Below, in pieces: positions 16,543 through 26,104 of a stretch of DNA of 56,185 bases. Source of the stretch: JAZNGX01 sp045576675. GTDB lineage: Bacteria > Bacillota > Clostridia > Monoglobales > Firm-18. Made by a program: the position numbers and the translations under genes. The stretch lies in assembly GCA_045576675.1 (NCBI GenBank), contig JAZNGX010000104.1, forward strand, positions 1-56,185, in the 5' to 3' direction. The first letter of the stretch is position 1. Each line of letters opens with the position of its first letter. Under the pieces are notes generated by a model. It searched no databases. It had not been told where the DNA came from and was given only the letters and a program-made list of their open reading frames with translations.

Positions 16543-19500
16543 TTAATATAATTTTATTCCAAGCTTTTCATTGAAAAAGCCTGCATAACCGCCGCTGCAA
16601 GCACGTGCGGATATTGCACTTATAAATTTTTCACCGTTTAGTTTAAGATCAATATGTGTGCCGCTTTTATTTGGCGAAAGCTCTATTTCCAATGTATTTT
16701 CACCGTTATATTTAACCGGTATATCACCATCGGAAATTTTTATTTTTGTTCCGTTCTGATATTTATAAAGTGTTGCTTTAAAAGTATTTACTTCAAGTTC
16801 AAAGCGGTCGCTTTCAGCTGTTCTGCCAAGCACCTCGGCATAAGGACTGTTTGCACCGAAAACAATTGTAAACTGATTTTGCTCTGTCAAAGATACAGGT
16901 GTGAAATTGATGCTTAATTTCTCGCCTGCCAAAGCACTGTTCATTTTAAGCATTGAGCTTTCGGTCAGATATTTGTCACCGCCTGCAGTTGTCATTATTG
17001 TATCGCTTTCCTTTGCAAGCGTTACCCAGTTATTTTTATCAAGCGTGTTTACCTTTTCAGCCTGTTCATGCTTTGCAACAAGCTTCCAGTATGAATACTC
17101 ACCTGTTGCTTTGCACACTATCGGGATAACCGCTTCTTTTGTTAAATCCCATGTGCTTCCTTTATATGCACATTCTGCACCGGAATCCGCCATAACCTCT
17201 GCTGTAACGCTGTTTAGCGGAACATTTGAGTACATTGTTGCTGTAACCGTCTTATTATCTTTATCAATTACAACCTCTTTTGCATCGGGCATATAAACAT
17301 ATAACAAATCATTTGTCTGCTTTGACAGTGCGAAATCAAGATAAGCACCTTTAAGCTTTTCATATTGTTGCTTTGCAAGAACTTCCTTTAAAGCTTTAGC
17401 CTTTTGCTCACTATAATACCCAAGCTTTTCTTTGCCGTTTTTATAAAGCTGTGCATTTTCAAGCTCTTCGTTAGCTATTTTTACAAGCTCTTCTGTTGTA
17501 ACCTTATATAAATTATCAGCCGCTTTTTTAACTGCATCACGCATTTTTATAATTGCATATTCTTCATAACCGCTGTCAGGTTTAGCTTCATATTGCAGCA
17601 TATCCTTTAATTCATAGTATGTTTCGGGAGCGTACTGACCTGGTAAATATCCGAACGAGCCATTATCAACGTGATTTTTAACAATATCCATAAACTTTGA
17701 TGAAATCTGTGATATTATTCCATGGTCACGCGAATTGCGGTAGTTATCAACCTCGTCATAAAGATGAATGTCTGCTTCATATACAAGGTCTTTTATATGC
17801 TTATACTGCTCTTCAAGCCCTGCATTATCAGCAATGCTTTGCATATACTCATTATAATCTCCTGAAAGGAACACCGTCGGCGGTTCAAAGATTGTGCTTA
17901 TGTCAGAGTCGTTAACGTAATACTTTGACCATGCATAATTATCAATCACTTTATCCTCGCGTATAGCACTCATCCACAGGTTAAAGGAGTTTGGTGCATT
18001 TTCAATTATGTTATTGCTCCATTCCATAAATGATGAGCCTTCATCGGGATACAAGCCCTGCTGTGAGCTTCCCGACCCCTGAATATAATTATTTGTTACA
18101 AATGAATTTGGCTGCCATCCGAGAGTGTAAATTGGTGAGCCGTCATGCAAATACTGATTTGTATTTTTAATATGGTTATAAGCAATTATGTTATCCTTAC
18201 TTCCTTTGCAAAGAGCAACCCAGCCCCAGCCACACATAATTCCCGAATATGGGATTTCTTCTATTTCATTATGTGTTACAGTTGCACCCTCGATATATGA
18301 GAAGTTAATTCCACCGCCTGAGAAAAGATAATCAGCCGTTCTTGTAACATAGTTATTTGAAAAAGTTATGTTCTTATTTCGTGCTATGTTTGCGTAAGGC
18401 TTTCTGTCGGTAGTGTAAACCTCCATGTCAGACAAAGCAAAATCTGTTGCACCGATTGTTCTTACCATAACATACTGATACTTCTCGTCTGTGTCAGTCT
18501 TACATTCCCAATTTGCTGCCGCTGTGGTTTTGCATTGTGCCGCAGTATAGTATTCATTAAAATACTTATCGTTCGACAGCAGAACTTCAAAGCCCTTACG
18601 CTGATTTGACGGAATATCATCATTAAAAGTAAGCTTAATTGAATCAATGGTATAAGGCAAACCAAAATCATATCTTATCCAGCTTTTTTCACCCTTCTGC
18701 GGTGCCTCAGGGTCGCTTTTGAAGTTGGGGAATATCGGCTGTCTGTTACTCATATTAAGTCCGTTATATGAGGTTGCCACTTTTGCATATGTAAGTGTTG
18801 TCAAATCAAGCATATCGCCTTCGGGAATATCGCCTATTCCATCACCTGTGTCATTATCACTTTGATGAACATTACCAACCGTCATAGCAGTTGTACCCAA
18901 ATCATTGAACACACAACCGATTATGCTTGTATTTGAAACTCCGTTATCCATATTGACGCCATACGTTTCAAGCCCGAAGAAATGACTGTCTTTAAAATGA
19001 ATTTCGTTTGTCATATCAAGGAAAATTGCTCCCTCAATATGACCAGGTACATCATTTGAATGATAAATCATCTGTGCCTGCTGTACTCGAATACCTGCAC
19101 TGTCTGTCACTGCATACCAGGTTGAATGGGCAAACTGCAGATTTTCAAAGGTGATATTTTCCACCTTTTCATCAAGTGAATTACCTATCATATACACAAG
19201 CTGTTCAAGCTTCGGAATAACAACCTCTGCAGTTTTCATATCCTCCCCTTCACGTGGAATATATGAAAGCACCTTTGTTGTTCTGTTGAAATAAAACTCA
19301 CCAGGTTTATCAAGATATTCCTTTGCATTTCTGATTGCAAACGGTCTGTTGAACTTAACTGAGCGTTCGCCGTCACCCTCTTTCACTCTTGAATTCCAGT
19401 AAGGGTTCTGCATTTTTACAATCAGCCTTTCTTCATTATCAGGGTCGGGGAATATATCTTCAACTTTACAAATCGAGTCCTTCCACGACAACACCCAATG

Positions 19501-20082
19501 AAGCTCAACGTCGGACGGATTTTCCAAATCGCAGAAATCTGCTTTTGAAACATACATTCCGTCATAATCATAAATGCTTTTTTCTGCCTTATAATCAGCA
19601 AGTCCTTTTATAAGACGGTTGTTTTCTGCCATGTAACCTTTTTTTCCATTTACATATATGCCTCTTACAGCATAAGCATCGGGCACGGTTGTTTCCCAAA
19701 TATCTGGGTTTTCTGCAGACTGCTTAAAGCTTGAAATTTTGTAGCCGCCGGATATCACAGGCATTTTCTCGCCAACACCACGATATACGATTTTGTAACC
19801 GTTTCTGCCTGAGTCTTCAGGTCTGAAAACAAGCTTTTCATCAAGAGGGTAGAATCCATCTTTAATATTAATTACAATATCGCCTGTCATATCAGGTGCA
19901 AGCTTTGCTACTTCTTCTTTGGCACGTTTTAATGTTTTAAACGGTGAGGTTGCATCACCGCTTCCACTGTCATCACCGGTTTCAGAAACATATATTTCCT
20001 TATACACAATTTCTTCGGCATAAACAACCATACCAAACAACATTACTGTTGCCAAAAATAATGCCAATAGTCTTTTTGTCAT
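16543..20082 (-). CDS. Giant secreted right-handed beta-helix protein (GH141-like) with an inserted discoidin domain
   Basis: 1179 residues, signal peptide about 1-22. The N-terminal part has IYVSETGDDSGSGDATSPFKTLKRAKEEV (split here as the DUF1565-type start of secreted beta-helix enzymes), then FRPEDSG, IVYRGVGEKMPVISGGY, which is a hallmark of GH141/GH120-type beta-helix hydrolases. Parallel beta-helix rungs run about 300-420 and 570-720. Between them, about 428-558, lies a discoidin-like insert (WIRYDFGLPYTIDSIKLTF, ALSDMEVYTTD). Residues about 770-920 are helical and 960-1179 form a LamG-like beta domain. GH141 members include fucosidases and xylanases; the catalytic residues cannot be fixed by eye. 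It would act outside the cell on a branched polysaccharide. Confidence 0.65.
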   Translation of the reverse strand: MTKRLLALFLATVMLFGMVVYAEEIVYKEIYVSETGDDSGSGDATSPFKTLKRAKEEVAKLAPDMTGDIVINIKDGFYPLDEKLVFRPEDSGRNGYKIVYRGVGEKMPVISGGYKISSFKQSAENPDIWETTVPDAYAVRGIYVNGKKGYMAENNRLIKGLADYKAEKSIYDYDGMYVSKADFCDLENPSDVELHWVLSWKDSICKVEDIFPDPDNEERLIVKMQNPYWNSRVKEGDGERSVKFNRPFAIRNAKEYLDKPGEFYFNRTTKVLSYIPREGEDMKTAEVVIPKLEQLVYMIGNSLDEKVENITFENLQFAHSTWYAVTDSAGIRVQQAQMIYHSNDVPGHIEGAIFLDMTNEIHFKDSHFFGLETYGVNMDNGVSNTSIIGCVFNDLGTTAMTVGNVHQSDNDTGDGIGDIPEGDMLDLTTLTYAKVATSYNGLNMSNRQPIFPNFKSDPEAPQKGEKSWIRYDFGLPYTIDSIKLTFNDDIPSNQRKGFEVLLSNDKYFNEYYTAAQCKTTAAANWECKTDTDEKYQYVMVRTIGATDFALSDMEVYTTDRKPYANIARNKNITFSNNYVTRTADYLFSGGGINFSYIEGATVTHNEIEEIPYSGIMCGWGWVALCKGSKDNIIAYNHIKNTNQYLHDGSPIYTLGWQPNSFVTNNYIQGSGSSQQGLYPDEGSSFMEWSNNIIENAPNSFNLWMSAIREDKVIDNYAWSKYYVNDSDISTIFEPPTVFLSGDYNEYMQSIADNAGLEEQYKHIKDLVYEADIHLYDEVDNYRNSRDHGIISQISSKFMDIVKNHVDNGSFGYLPGQYAPETYYELKDMLQYEAKPDSGYEEYAIIKMRDAVKKAADNLYKVTTEELVKIANEELENAQLYKNGKEKLGYYSEQKAKALKEVLAKQQYEKLKGAYLDFALSKQTNDLLYVYMPDAKEVVIDKDNKTVTATMYSNVPLNSVTAEVMADSGAECAYKGSTWDLTKEAVIPIVCKATGEYSYWKLVAKHEQAEKVNTLDKNNWVTLAKESDTIMTTAGGDKYLTESSMLKMNSALAGEKLSINFTPVSLTEQNQFTIVFGANSPYAEVLGRTAESDRFELEVNTFKATLYKYQNGTKIKISDGDIPVKYNGENTLEIELSPNKSGTHIDLKLNGEKFISAISARACSGGYAGFFNEKLGIKLY

Positions 20083-20102
20083 TTTTGTCCACTATCCTCC
20101 TT

Positions 20103-21449
20103 TTAATAAATTTTTGTTTTGATAAATGTCATATAATTTGCATCGTGAAACCTTACTGCGTGGTTATATGACGTTCTTGCCATTATGTAAAGGTCATCCC
20201 CCTCAACAAAGCAGCTTGGGTACTGAATACCAACCTCCTGCTCGTTATAGTCAGACCAATTTACAACATCTTTAACAAATTCCCAGTTAATTGAGTCCTT
20301 TGATTTATAAACCGAAAGAATATTTCTTAAAGGCTGTCTGTTACCTATTGCAAGGTACTCTCCATTATCCATCTCAATTATCTGGAACTTTGAGTGTCCC
20401 ATATCAAAATCAAGCACCTGTTCAAACTCAAGCTGTTTTTCAGGATTATCGGGGTCAATTTTTAATATCATACTCTTATTATCCCAATATCTCATCATAT
20501 CAATAAGCGTTCCATCAGGTCTTTCAATGATATTACCTTCAATAGCACCTGCACGGAAGGTATATCCGTCCCAACTTCTGTCGGTAGGCAAAAATTCGGT
20601 AATAAGCCAGTTTTCAGCCAACATCAAATCAGCATTTTCATCAATAGAGATAGCACCCATATAAAAGTCTGAGCCGCCATCCCAGCTATGCCAACCGCCG
20701 TAGCCAACAGTTGTCCACAGTCTGCCTTTATACTTTTTAATATGCATAGGCTCTCTGTTAACTCCTGCACGTTCACCTAAAATTGTTGCTGTTCCTCTTA
20801 AAAGAATCACTGGGTCCGCCCACGTTTTGCCCTCATCCAAAGAACGTGTTATATGCAAATCACCATATTCTGTTGTAACGCCAATCATATAAAGTTCATC
20901 TTTATGCAAAAACATAAATCCCCAGAACATTGGTCTTAAGTCCGTCACATAATACCAGCTTTCGCCCATATCATCCGAACGATAAATACTTGTCAGCGTT
21001 GAACCACCAAGAAAATAGTCATGCGATGCCAGAAGAGACCCTGAAGGTAATTTGATTATTGACGGGCTGCCAAGGAACTTTCCTGAAAAACTGAACTGTC
21101 CGTCATCAGGATGAAGATAGTTTATTATTGTTCCTACCATAGGACCTGTTCTTATAAAACGCTTATTGCTTTTTATTCCGTTATCAGTTTCAATATAAAA
21201 CTCATAATCGCAATACTCGTCAAGTCCATCTATTACTGCTGTTGTTGTTTCTATTCTTTTTGTCTCCCATTTATGGGAAGTCATTTTGGAATAATACAAT
21301 GTGCCCTTATTTTCCCCACTCGGATTAAACCATTCCAACTCAAAATATGTTTCATAAGGAGCAAGACGGCATATATATGGCAGCTTTGCCTTTTCAGGCT
21401 GCCACTCAGGAATATAAGGTCTGTGATAAATCCTGTTATTCGCTTTCAT
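20103..21449 (-). CDS. Cytoplasmic sialidase-fold (BNR/Asp-box) protein
   Basis: 448 residues from the ATG at 21449; an upstream in-frame start would overlap the preceding gene, and GAAAGGAT lies correctly before 21449. There is no signal peptide. An N-terminal fibronectin-like beta segment (about 1-100) precedes a six-bladed propeller with Asp-box repeats RSDDMGESW and RSLDEGKTW. The C-terminus FHDANYMTFIKTK resembles the ends of the proteins at 34478 and 39317, so these form one subfamily. The classic sialidase FRIP motif is not seen, so the name sialidase should be read as a fold only. Such proteins can be glycoside hydrolases, lyases or rhamnosidases. It is in the operon directly after the AraC regulator. 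Confidence 0.65.
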   Translation of the reverse strand: MKANNRIYHRPYIPEWQPEKAKLPYICRLAPYETYFELEWFNPSGENKGTLYYSKMTSHKWETKRIETTTAVIDGLDEYCDYEFYIETDNGIKSNKRFIRTGPMVGTIINYLHPDDGQFSFSGKFLGSPSIIKLPSGSLLASHDYFLGGSTLTSIYRSDDMGESWYYVTDLRPMFWGFMFLHKDELYMIGVTTEYGDLHITRSLDEGKTWADPVILLRGTATILGERAGVNREPMHIKKYKGRLWTTVGYGGWHSWDGGSDFYMGAISIDENADLMLAENWLITEFLPTDRSWDGYTFRAGAIEGNIIERPDGTLIDMMRYWDNKSMILKIDPDNPEKQLEFEQVLDFDMGHSKFQIIEMDNGEYLAIGNRQPLRNILSVYKSKDSINWEFVKDVVNWSDYNEQEVGIQYPSCFVEGDDLYIMARTSYNHAVRFHDANYMTFIKTKIY

Positions 21450-21462
21450 TTTTATTATCCTT

Positions 21463-23631
21463 TCAATTTCTGTTATTTCTACGATAAACCGATGGTGCAA
21501 CACCGTAACGCTTACGGAAGGATACGGTGAAGTAGCTGTTATTTGTAAAGCCTACATCTGCCATTATGGTTTTTAAGCTTTTATCTGTGTTTACCATAAG
21601 TCTTTCTGCTTCTAAAAGACGATACTCAGTTATCTTATCTGCAATTGAAACACCTGTTGTTTGTCTGAATTTTCTGCCTAAATAATTAGCTGAGAGACCC
21701 ACAACAGCCGCCAAACTATCAAGGCAGAATGACGGGTCAGCATATTCCTTTTCTATAATAGATATACACTTTTGTGCAAGCAAATCAAGTTTCTGCTCTT
21801 TCATTGCATTTCGCTGTCTTTCGATATCGTCAAACATATTTTTGATAAGACCTGTAACATCTGTTAAATACTCTGCCTGTTCATATGCCGACAGATTTTT
21901 AACTATATCAAAGCTTGTTTCTATAACTCCATTTTTCTGCAGAGTTTCTGCAGCAGAATGGATGCAAAGTAAAAGCTCAAGCATACTGTCACGTATTTGC
22001 TTTGCAGACATATTTATCATTTCATGCGTAAATCGTTCAAGATATTCCCACTCATCACATCTGCCTACAAGCAGACTATCCTTAATTGCTTCATAATACT
22101 CTTTCGCATTAAATTCCGCATCATCCCTCATTACAGAAGAATCAAGGACAATTCCGCTTCCAAAATAGAATGAATACTCTGAAATATCATTTGCTTCTGC
22201 ATAAAGTTTATTTATATTTCTGCAAGCATCAGCATGGCTTAAAAAGAACGAAGCATCAATGCTGATATAATCATGGAATCTTGCTATACACATCTGTGCA
22301 ATCTCGTTGAATGTTTGTTCAAAATATTTATCCGAAACGTTAAATATCAGATACTCCATTCTGTCCTCGAACCTGTTTACATACCACGGCAAAACATTGT
22401 GTTCAGAAACGAGCTCCTCAAAAATGTTTCTCATTCCGTAAGTATATAAATCAATATCCATCGGCGAGCACTTTGCCTTAAACTCTTTAAAATTGTCTAT
22501 TTTTATGATAAGGCAAGCTGCAGGAAAATTTGGATTTACACCTATTGGTAATATATTATTTATGTTTTCCACTCCGCTGAATTCCGGCTTGTTCATGTAA
22601 TCAAAAAGCTGTTTTGTATTTTTATCAAGCTTTTTCTCTTCGCGATGTTGAACTTGCTGCGGACGCAAATCCTTAACTGAAATCCGTAATTTTTTAAACC
22701 AGATAAGCCATCTTATAATAACAAACAAAGTTATGATTATACCTGTTAACACAAAAGCATTCTGTGCAGAAAAAACATTAATATTCCTTATGTTTTTTAC
22801 AGGTGTAACTGAAAAATACCATCTGTCGCTATAAGCAGAATATTCTGCGAACACCAAAGATTTAACGCCTTCAAAATTAACATAGCCATAATCAGCAGAC
22901 TTTACTTTGTTGTAAAAAAACTTTTCTTCTGCTACCGAACTACCCGGCAGATAAGTACCGCCACCGTATATTACGTTACCATCACCGCCTGTCACAATAA
23001 GCTGACCGTTAACATCGCTCTGATAACTTCCGTACGAAAGCTTAAACATATCATAATCCATATAAATTGCTATAGCATCCTCACGCTTGTTGTCAAAAAA
23101 GGTTACGTACATAAACATTGCATTGTTATATCCTTCAACATCGTTATTGAATATAACAAAGCTTTTTCTATTCATTGACGGCCCGTTTATATTATCACGC
23201 AACGAGTTGCTTATATAGCTGTTAGGTGCAGAAAATGGTCTTAACACATCAAACACTTTATCCTGCGACTTACTATAAAGCAGTATTCCTTTAACAGACT
23301 GTGATACACCCACATAGCTTCTCATCCTTACATAAAGCGATGTCATTTGATTTTCACTTAACTGCTGTCCGTAAAGCATTTTAACAACGTCTTCATCCTG
23401 TGACGCTGTTGCAGAAAGTCTTGACAGATTTTCCATAACATTTTCGTCGTTCAATACAAGCTTCTGCAAAATTTTTTCGGACGAATTGTAATAGTTTTCA
23501 AGCTTTTGATTGTTCAGAAAAACGCTTGAAAATGCTATTTGGCAAACAAGCAAGATACATATAATACCCAGCATAAGATAATCTGTGTACATTGGCATTT
23601 TTCTAAACGCTCCGAATTTTTTGTTTTTCAT
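21463..23631 (-). CDS. Membrane-bound AraC-family transcriptional regulator with extracellular sensor
   Basis: 722 residues. Transmembrane helix 1 is at about 18-39 and helix 2 at about 292-312, which enclose an extracytoplasmic Cache-like domain of about 250 residues. A cytoplasmic linker follows. The C-terminal AraC HTH pair lies at about 620-720 (LDSLAAVVGLSANYLGRKF, then IMADVGFTNNSYFTVSFRKRYG). This architecture senses a ligand outside the cell and activates transcription of nearby glycan genes. It is encoded inside the operon it probably controls, between the transporter genes and the enzyme genes. The stop overlaps the region just before the sialidase-fold gene start. The ligand is unknown; an oligosaccharide or the binding protein are the natural candidates. 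Confidence 0.9.
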   Translation of the reverse strand: MKNKKFGAFRKMPMYTDYLMLGIICILLVCQIAFSSVFLNNQKLENYYNSSEKILQKLVLNDENVMENLSRLSATASQDEDVVKMLYGQQLSENQMTSLYVRMRSYVGVSQSVKGILLYSKSQDKVFDVLRPFSAPNSYISNSLRDNINGPSMNRKSFVIFNNDVEGYNNAMFMYVTFFDNKREDAIAIYMDYDMFKLSYGSYQSDVNGQLIVTGGDGNVIYGGGTYLPGSSVAEEKFFYNKVKSADYGYVNFEGVKSLVFAEYSAYSDRWYFSVTPVKNIRNINVFSAQNAFVLTGIIITLFVIIRWLIWFKKLRISVKDLRPQQVQHREEKKLDKNTKQLFDYMNKPEFSGVENINNILPIGVNPNFPAACLIIKIDNFKEFKAKCSPMDIDLYTYGMRNIFEELVSEHNVLPWYVNRFEDRMEYLIFNVSDKYFEQTFNEIAQMCIARFHDYISIDASFFLSHADACRNINKLYAEANDISEYSFYFGSGIVLDSSVMRDDAEFNAKEYYEAIKDSLLVGRCDEWEYLERFTHEMINMSAKQIRDSMLELLLCIHSAAETLQKNGVIETSFDIVKNLSAYEQAEYLTDVTGLIKNMFDDIERQRNAMKEQKLDLLAQKCISIIEKEYADPSFCLDSLAAVVGLSANYLGRKFRQTTGVSIADKITEYRLLEAERLMVNTDKSLKTIMADVGFTNNSYFTVSFRKRYGVAPSVYRRNNRN

Positions 23632-23704
23632 TATAATCGCTCCTGTTCGCTGAATTAATTCCTAATATATTTTAACAATATACCGGAAATTGTTCAACAA
23701 ACAA

Positions 23705-25174
23705 TTATTTACTCCATTCGTCCACCTGACGCTGAATTTCCGCAACAATTTCTTCACTGCCTGCAATTCTCATTTTGTTCATAAATTCAGGATAGATTTT
23801 TTCAGGGTCCATAGCTCCGCAGTCAAGAATTTCAAGATATTCATTAAGTGCTGCATTACAGCCTGCTATCTGTTGCTTTAGCGAATCAAGATTTGGAGTA
23901 AAGCCGATTAAAGGACTGCGTACTGCTGCACTATTTATCGCTTCTGTCTGCTCCCAAACATCATCGTCCTGATCTGCTAAAATTTCTGACTGATAAACCG
24001 AACCGATTGCCCAGTTGTATGCATCATACATATTTTCTTTTGAACGGATTATTTTATTACCTTCACGTGTGTAGTTAACACCCTCAACACCAAAGCTTAG
24101 GAGATTATAAATTTCTTTATCTTTATTGAAAAGCTCTAATACCTTCAATGCAAGCTCAGGATTTTCACTTGTACGGCTGATACCATTAAGTGTTGCAGAA
24201 AGACCGCCTGATGACATTAACTGACCTGTTCTTATAAACACTGACTGGTCAACGTCGCTGTTTGCACTCATCTCAGCAGCAAGTCCCGGCTTATATACAG
24301 GGTTAACAAAAACCTTCGGATATGCCTTACCTTCACCGATATATACACCCAATGTACGTTCTTCATCAATCTGCGGAGTAACTAGACCATCTGTTACCCA
24401 TTTTCTTCTGCGTGCAATGTACTCACGGAATTCATCTGTATCATACTGGTTGATAACTTCAATCTTACCATCAGCTTTATAACGGATAGCACCGGGCAAT
24501 GATGAACCTGTAACTTCTTCTATGCCGAACATATTTGTTCCGCCTTCCCAGATTGAAGGTATATCCGTATATGTACCTGTTTTTTCCTTCACCTTAACAA
24601 AGTAATTTTCAAGAAGGTTAAGAGTCTCATTATAATTTATTATTTCGTTATCATCTCCCGGCACTTCAATACCAAGTGTTGCAATATTCTGTGTCGGAAT
24701 CAGGAACGACGGTCCTCTTGTTGCAATCTGCTGATTTGGCACTCCATAGATTTTACCATCAACTCTCGCTCCGTCCCACCAGTAATCAGGAATTGATGTA
24801 TAAAGGTCAGGAGTAACATTTTTTAGCATATCATCCAACGGCAGCAAAACATTTTTCGAAATGTTCTGATTATAGTTATTAAGCCAGTTAGATGTAAACA
24901 TAATGTCAAACTTTTCTGCTGATGCATTAAGTACCTGAAGCTTTGAATCGTAATTACCAATGTCAAGAGATACGATATCAAGATTAACATCAAGCTTTTC
25001 TTTTGCTTTCTCTTTTACTGCCTGATTTACCGTGTCGTTGCTCTTTGTCACTTTACCTACAAGCAGATACCACTTTACTGTAGGTAAGTCATTTTTTGAC
25101 GATTTGCCTATTGAACAGCCGGAAAAAGCTGTTACAAGCAATGCAAGACACAACAACAAACTAATTTTTTTCAT
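23705..25174 (-). CDS. Sugar ABC transporter solute-binding lipoprotein
   Basis: 489 residues. A lipoprotein signal peptide ends in the lipobox AFSGC (Cys about 20), after which an acylated N-terminus would hold it to the membrane. The mature part is an extracellular solute-binding protein family 1 type fold, of the long (450-550 residue) class paired with LplB/YtcP-type permeases. It follows the two permease genes with a 27-base gap, so this is a CUT1-type importer for an oligosaccharide. No ATPase gene is in this window, which suggests a shared MsmK/MsmX-type ATPase encoded elsewhere. The substrate cannot be read from the sequence. Confidence 0.9.
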   Translation of the reverse strand: MKKISLLLCLALLVTAFSGCSIGKSSKNDLPTVKWYLLVGKVTKSNDTVNQAVKEKAKEKLDVNLDIVSLDIGNYDSKLQVLNASAEKFDIMFTSNWLNNYNQNISKNVLLPLDDMLKNVTPDLYTSIPDYWWDGARVDGKIYGVPNQQIATRGPSFLIPTQNIATLGIEVPGDDNEIINYNETLNLLENYFVKVKEKTGTYTDIPSIWEGGTNMFGIEEVTGSSLPGAIRYKADGKIEVINQYDTDEFREYIARRRKWVTDGLVTPQIDEERTLGVYIGEGKAYPKVFVNPVYKPGLAAEMSANSDVDQSVFIRTGQLMSSGGLSATLNGISRTSENPELALKVLELFNKDKEIYNLLSFGVEGVNYTREGNKIIRSKENMYDAYNWAIGSVYQSEILADQDDDVWEQTEAINSAAVRSPLIGFTPNLDSLKQQIAGCNAALNEYLEILDCGAMDPEKIYPEFMNKMRIAGSEEIVAEIQRQVDEWSK

Positions 25175-25201
25175 AAATAATTCCTCCTAAAATTTTATAT
25201 T

Positions 25202-26095
25202 TTAACCTTTTACTGAACCAAGAACAACACCTTTGGCAAAATATTTCTGAAAGAACGGGAATATTATTACCATAGGCCCTGCAGCAATAAGACATATACA
25301 CATTCTTATTCCCTCATCAGGGATATCAATGCTGCTTACCATACCACTGCTTGCAGAGTTTTTAGCAAACTGAATGCTGTTAAGAACACGAACCAGATAG
25401 TACTGAATTGTGGTGTATTCACTCGAATCCATATAAAGCATACTGTTATACCAGTTATTCCAATAGTTGAAAATTGTCAACAATGCAATTGTTGCAATAC
25501 CTGTTTTCGCCAGCGGCAGAATAATCGTAAAGAAAATCCTGAATTCTCCAGCACCTTCGATTTTAGCACTTTCAACCAAAGATACAGGTATGCTTTTACA
25601 AAACATACGAAGTATCAATACGTATGATGCATTCATCATAAGCGGCAATATAAGCGACCACACACTATTGTACAGATTTAAGCTTTTGGCAATCCACATA
25701 TAATTTGCTACCATACCACCGTTGAAAAGCATTGTGAAATACACAAAAAACGAAAGAAATGATTTGAATTTGTAATCATCACGCGAAATTACGTAACCAA
25801 CCGATGTCATAAGATACATACCAATAAGCGTACCGATAACCGTTACAAAAATTGTGACACCATATGCGCTTATTATTTGTTCAGGCTCCATAAACACGTA
25901 CTTAAACGATTCAAGATTTAACTCTGTCGGTAAAATTGTATAACCGTAAAGTGCAAACGACTCACTGCCTGAAAGCGAGGCAGAAATAATTATCAAAAAC
26001 GGAACAACACAAACAACTGAAACAATAATCAACCAGATATGCGATATTATTTTTAAAATTATATCTCCAAATGTATTTTTTAGCTCCATCGTCAA
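25202..26095 (-). CDS. Sugar ABC transporter permease, YtcP type
   Basis: 297 residues with about six transmembrane helices. It has the EAA-type loop ESAKIEGAGEFRIFFTIILPL (split: ESAKIEGAGE, then FRIFFTIILPL), which contacts the ATPase. The ending PFFQKYFAKGVVLGSVKG is the signature of YtcP-like permeases of CUT1 importers. It starts 9 bases after the end of the first permease gene and is followed by the binding-protein gene. The paralogue in the second locus (46483-47367) ends almost identically. Confidence 0.92.
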   Translation of the reverse strand: MTMELKNTFGDIILKIISHIWLIIVSVVCVVPFLIIISASLSGSESFALYGYTILPTELNLESFKYVFMEPEQIISAYGVTIFVTVIGTLIGMYLMTSVGYVISRDDYKFKSFLSFFVYFTMLFNGGMVANYMWIAKSLNLYNSVWSLILPLMMNASYVLILRMFCKSIPVSLVESAKIEGAGEFRIFFTIILPLAKTGIATIALLTIFNYWNNWYNSMLYMDSSEYTTIQYYLVRVLNSIQFAKNSASSGMVSSIDIPDEGIRMCICLIAAGPMVIIFPFFQKYFAKGVVLGSVKG

Positions 26096-26104
26096 CCTCC
26101 ATAA

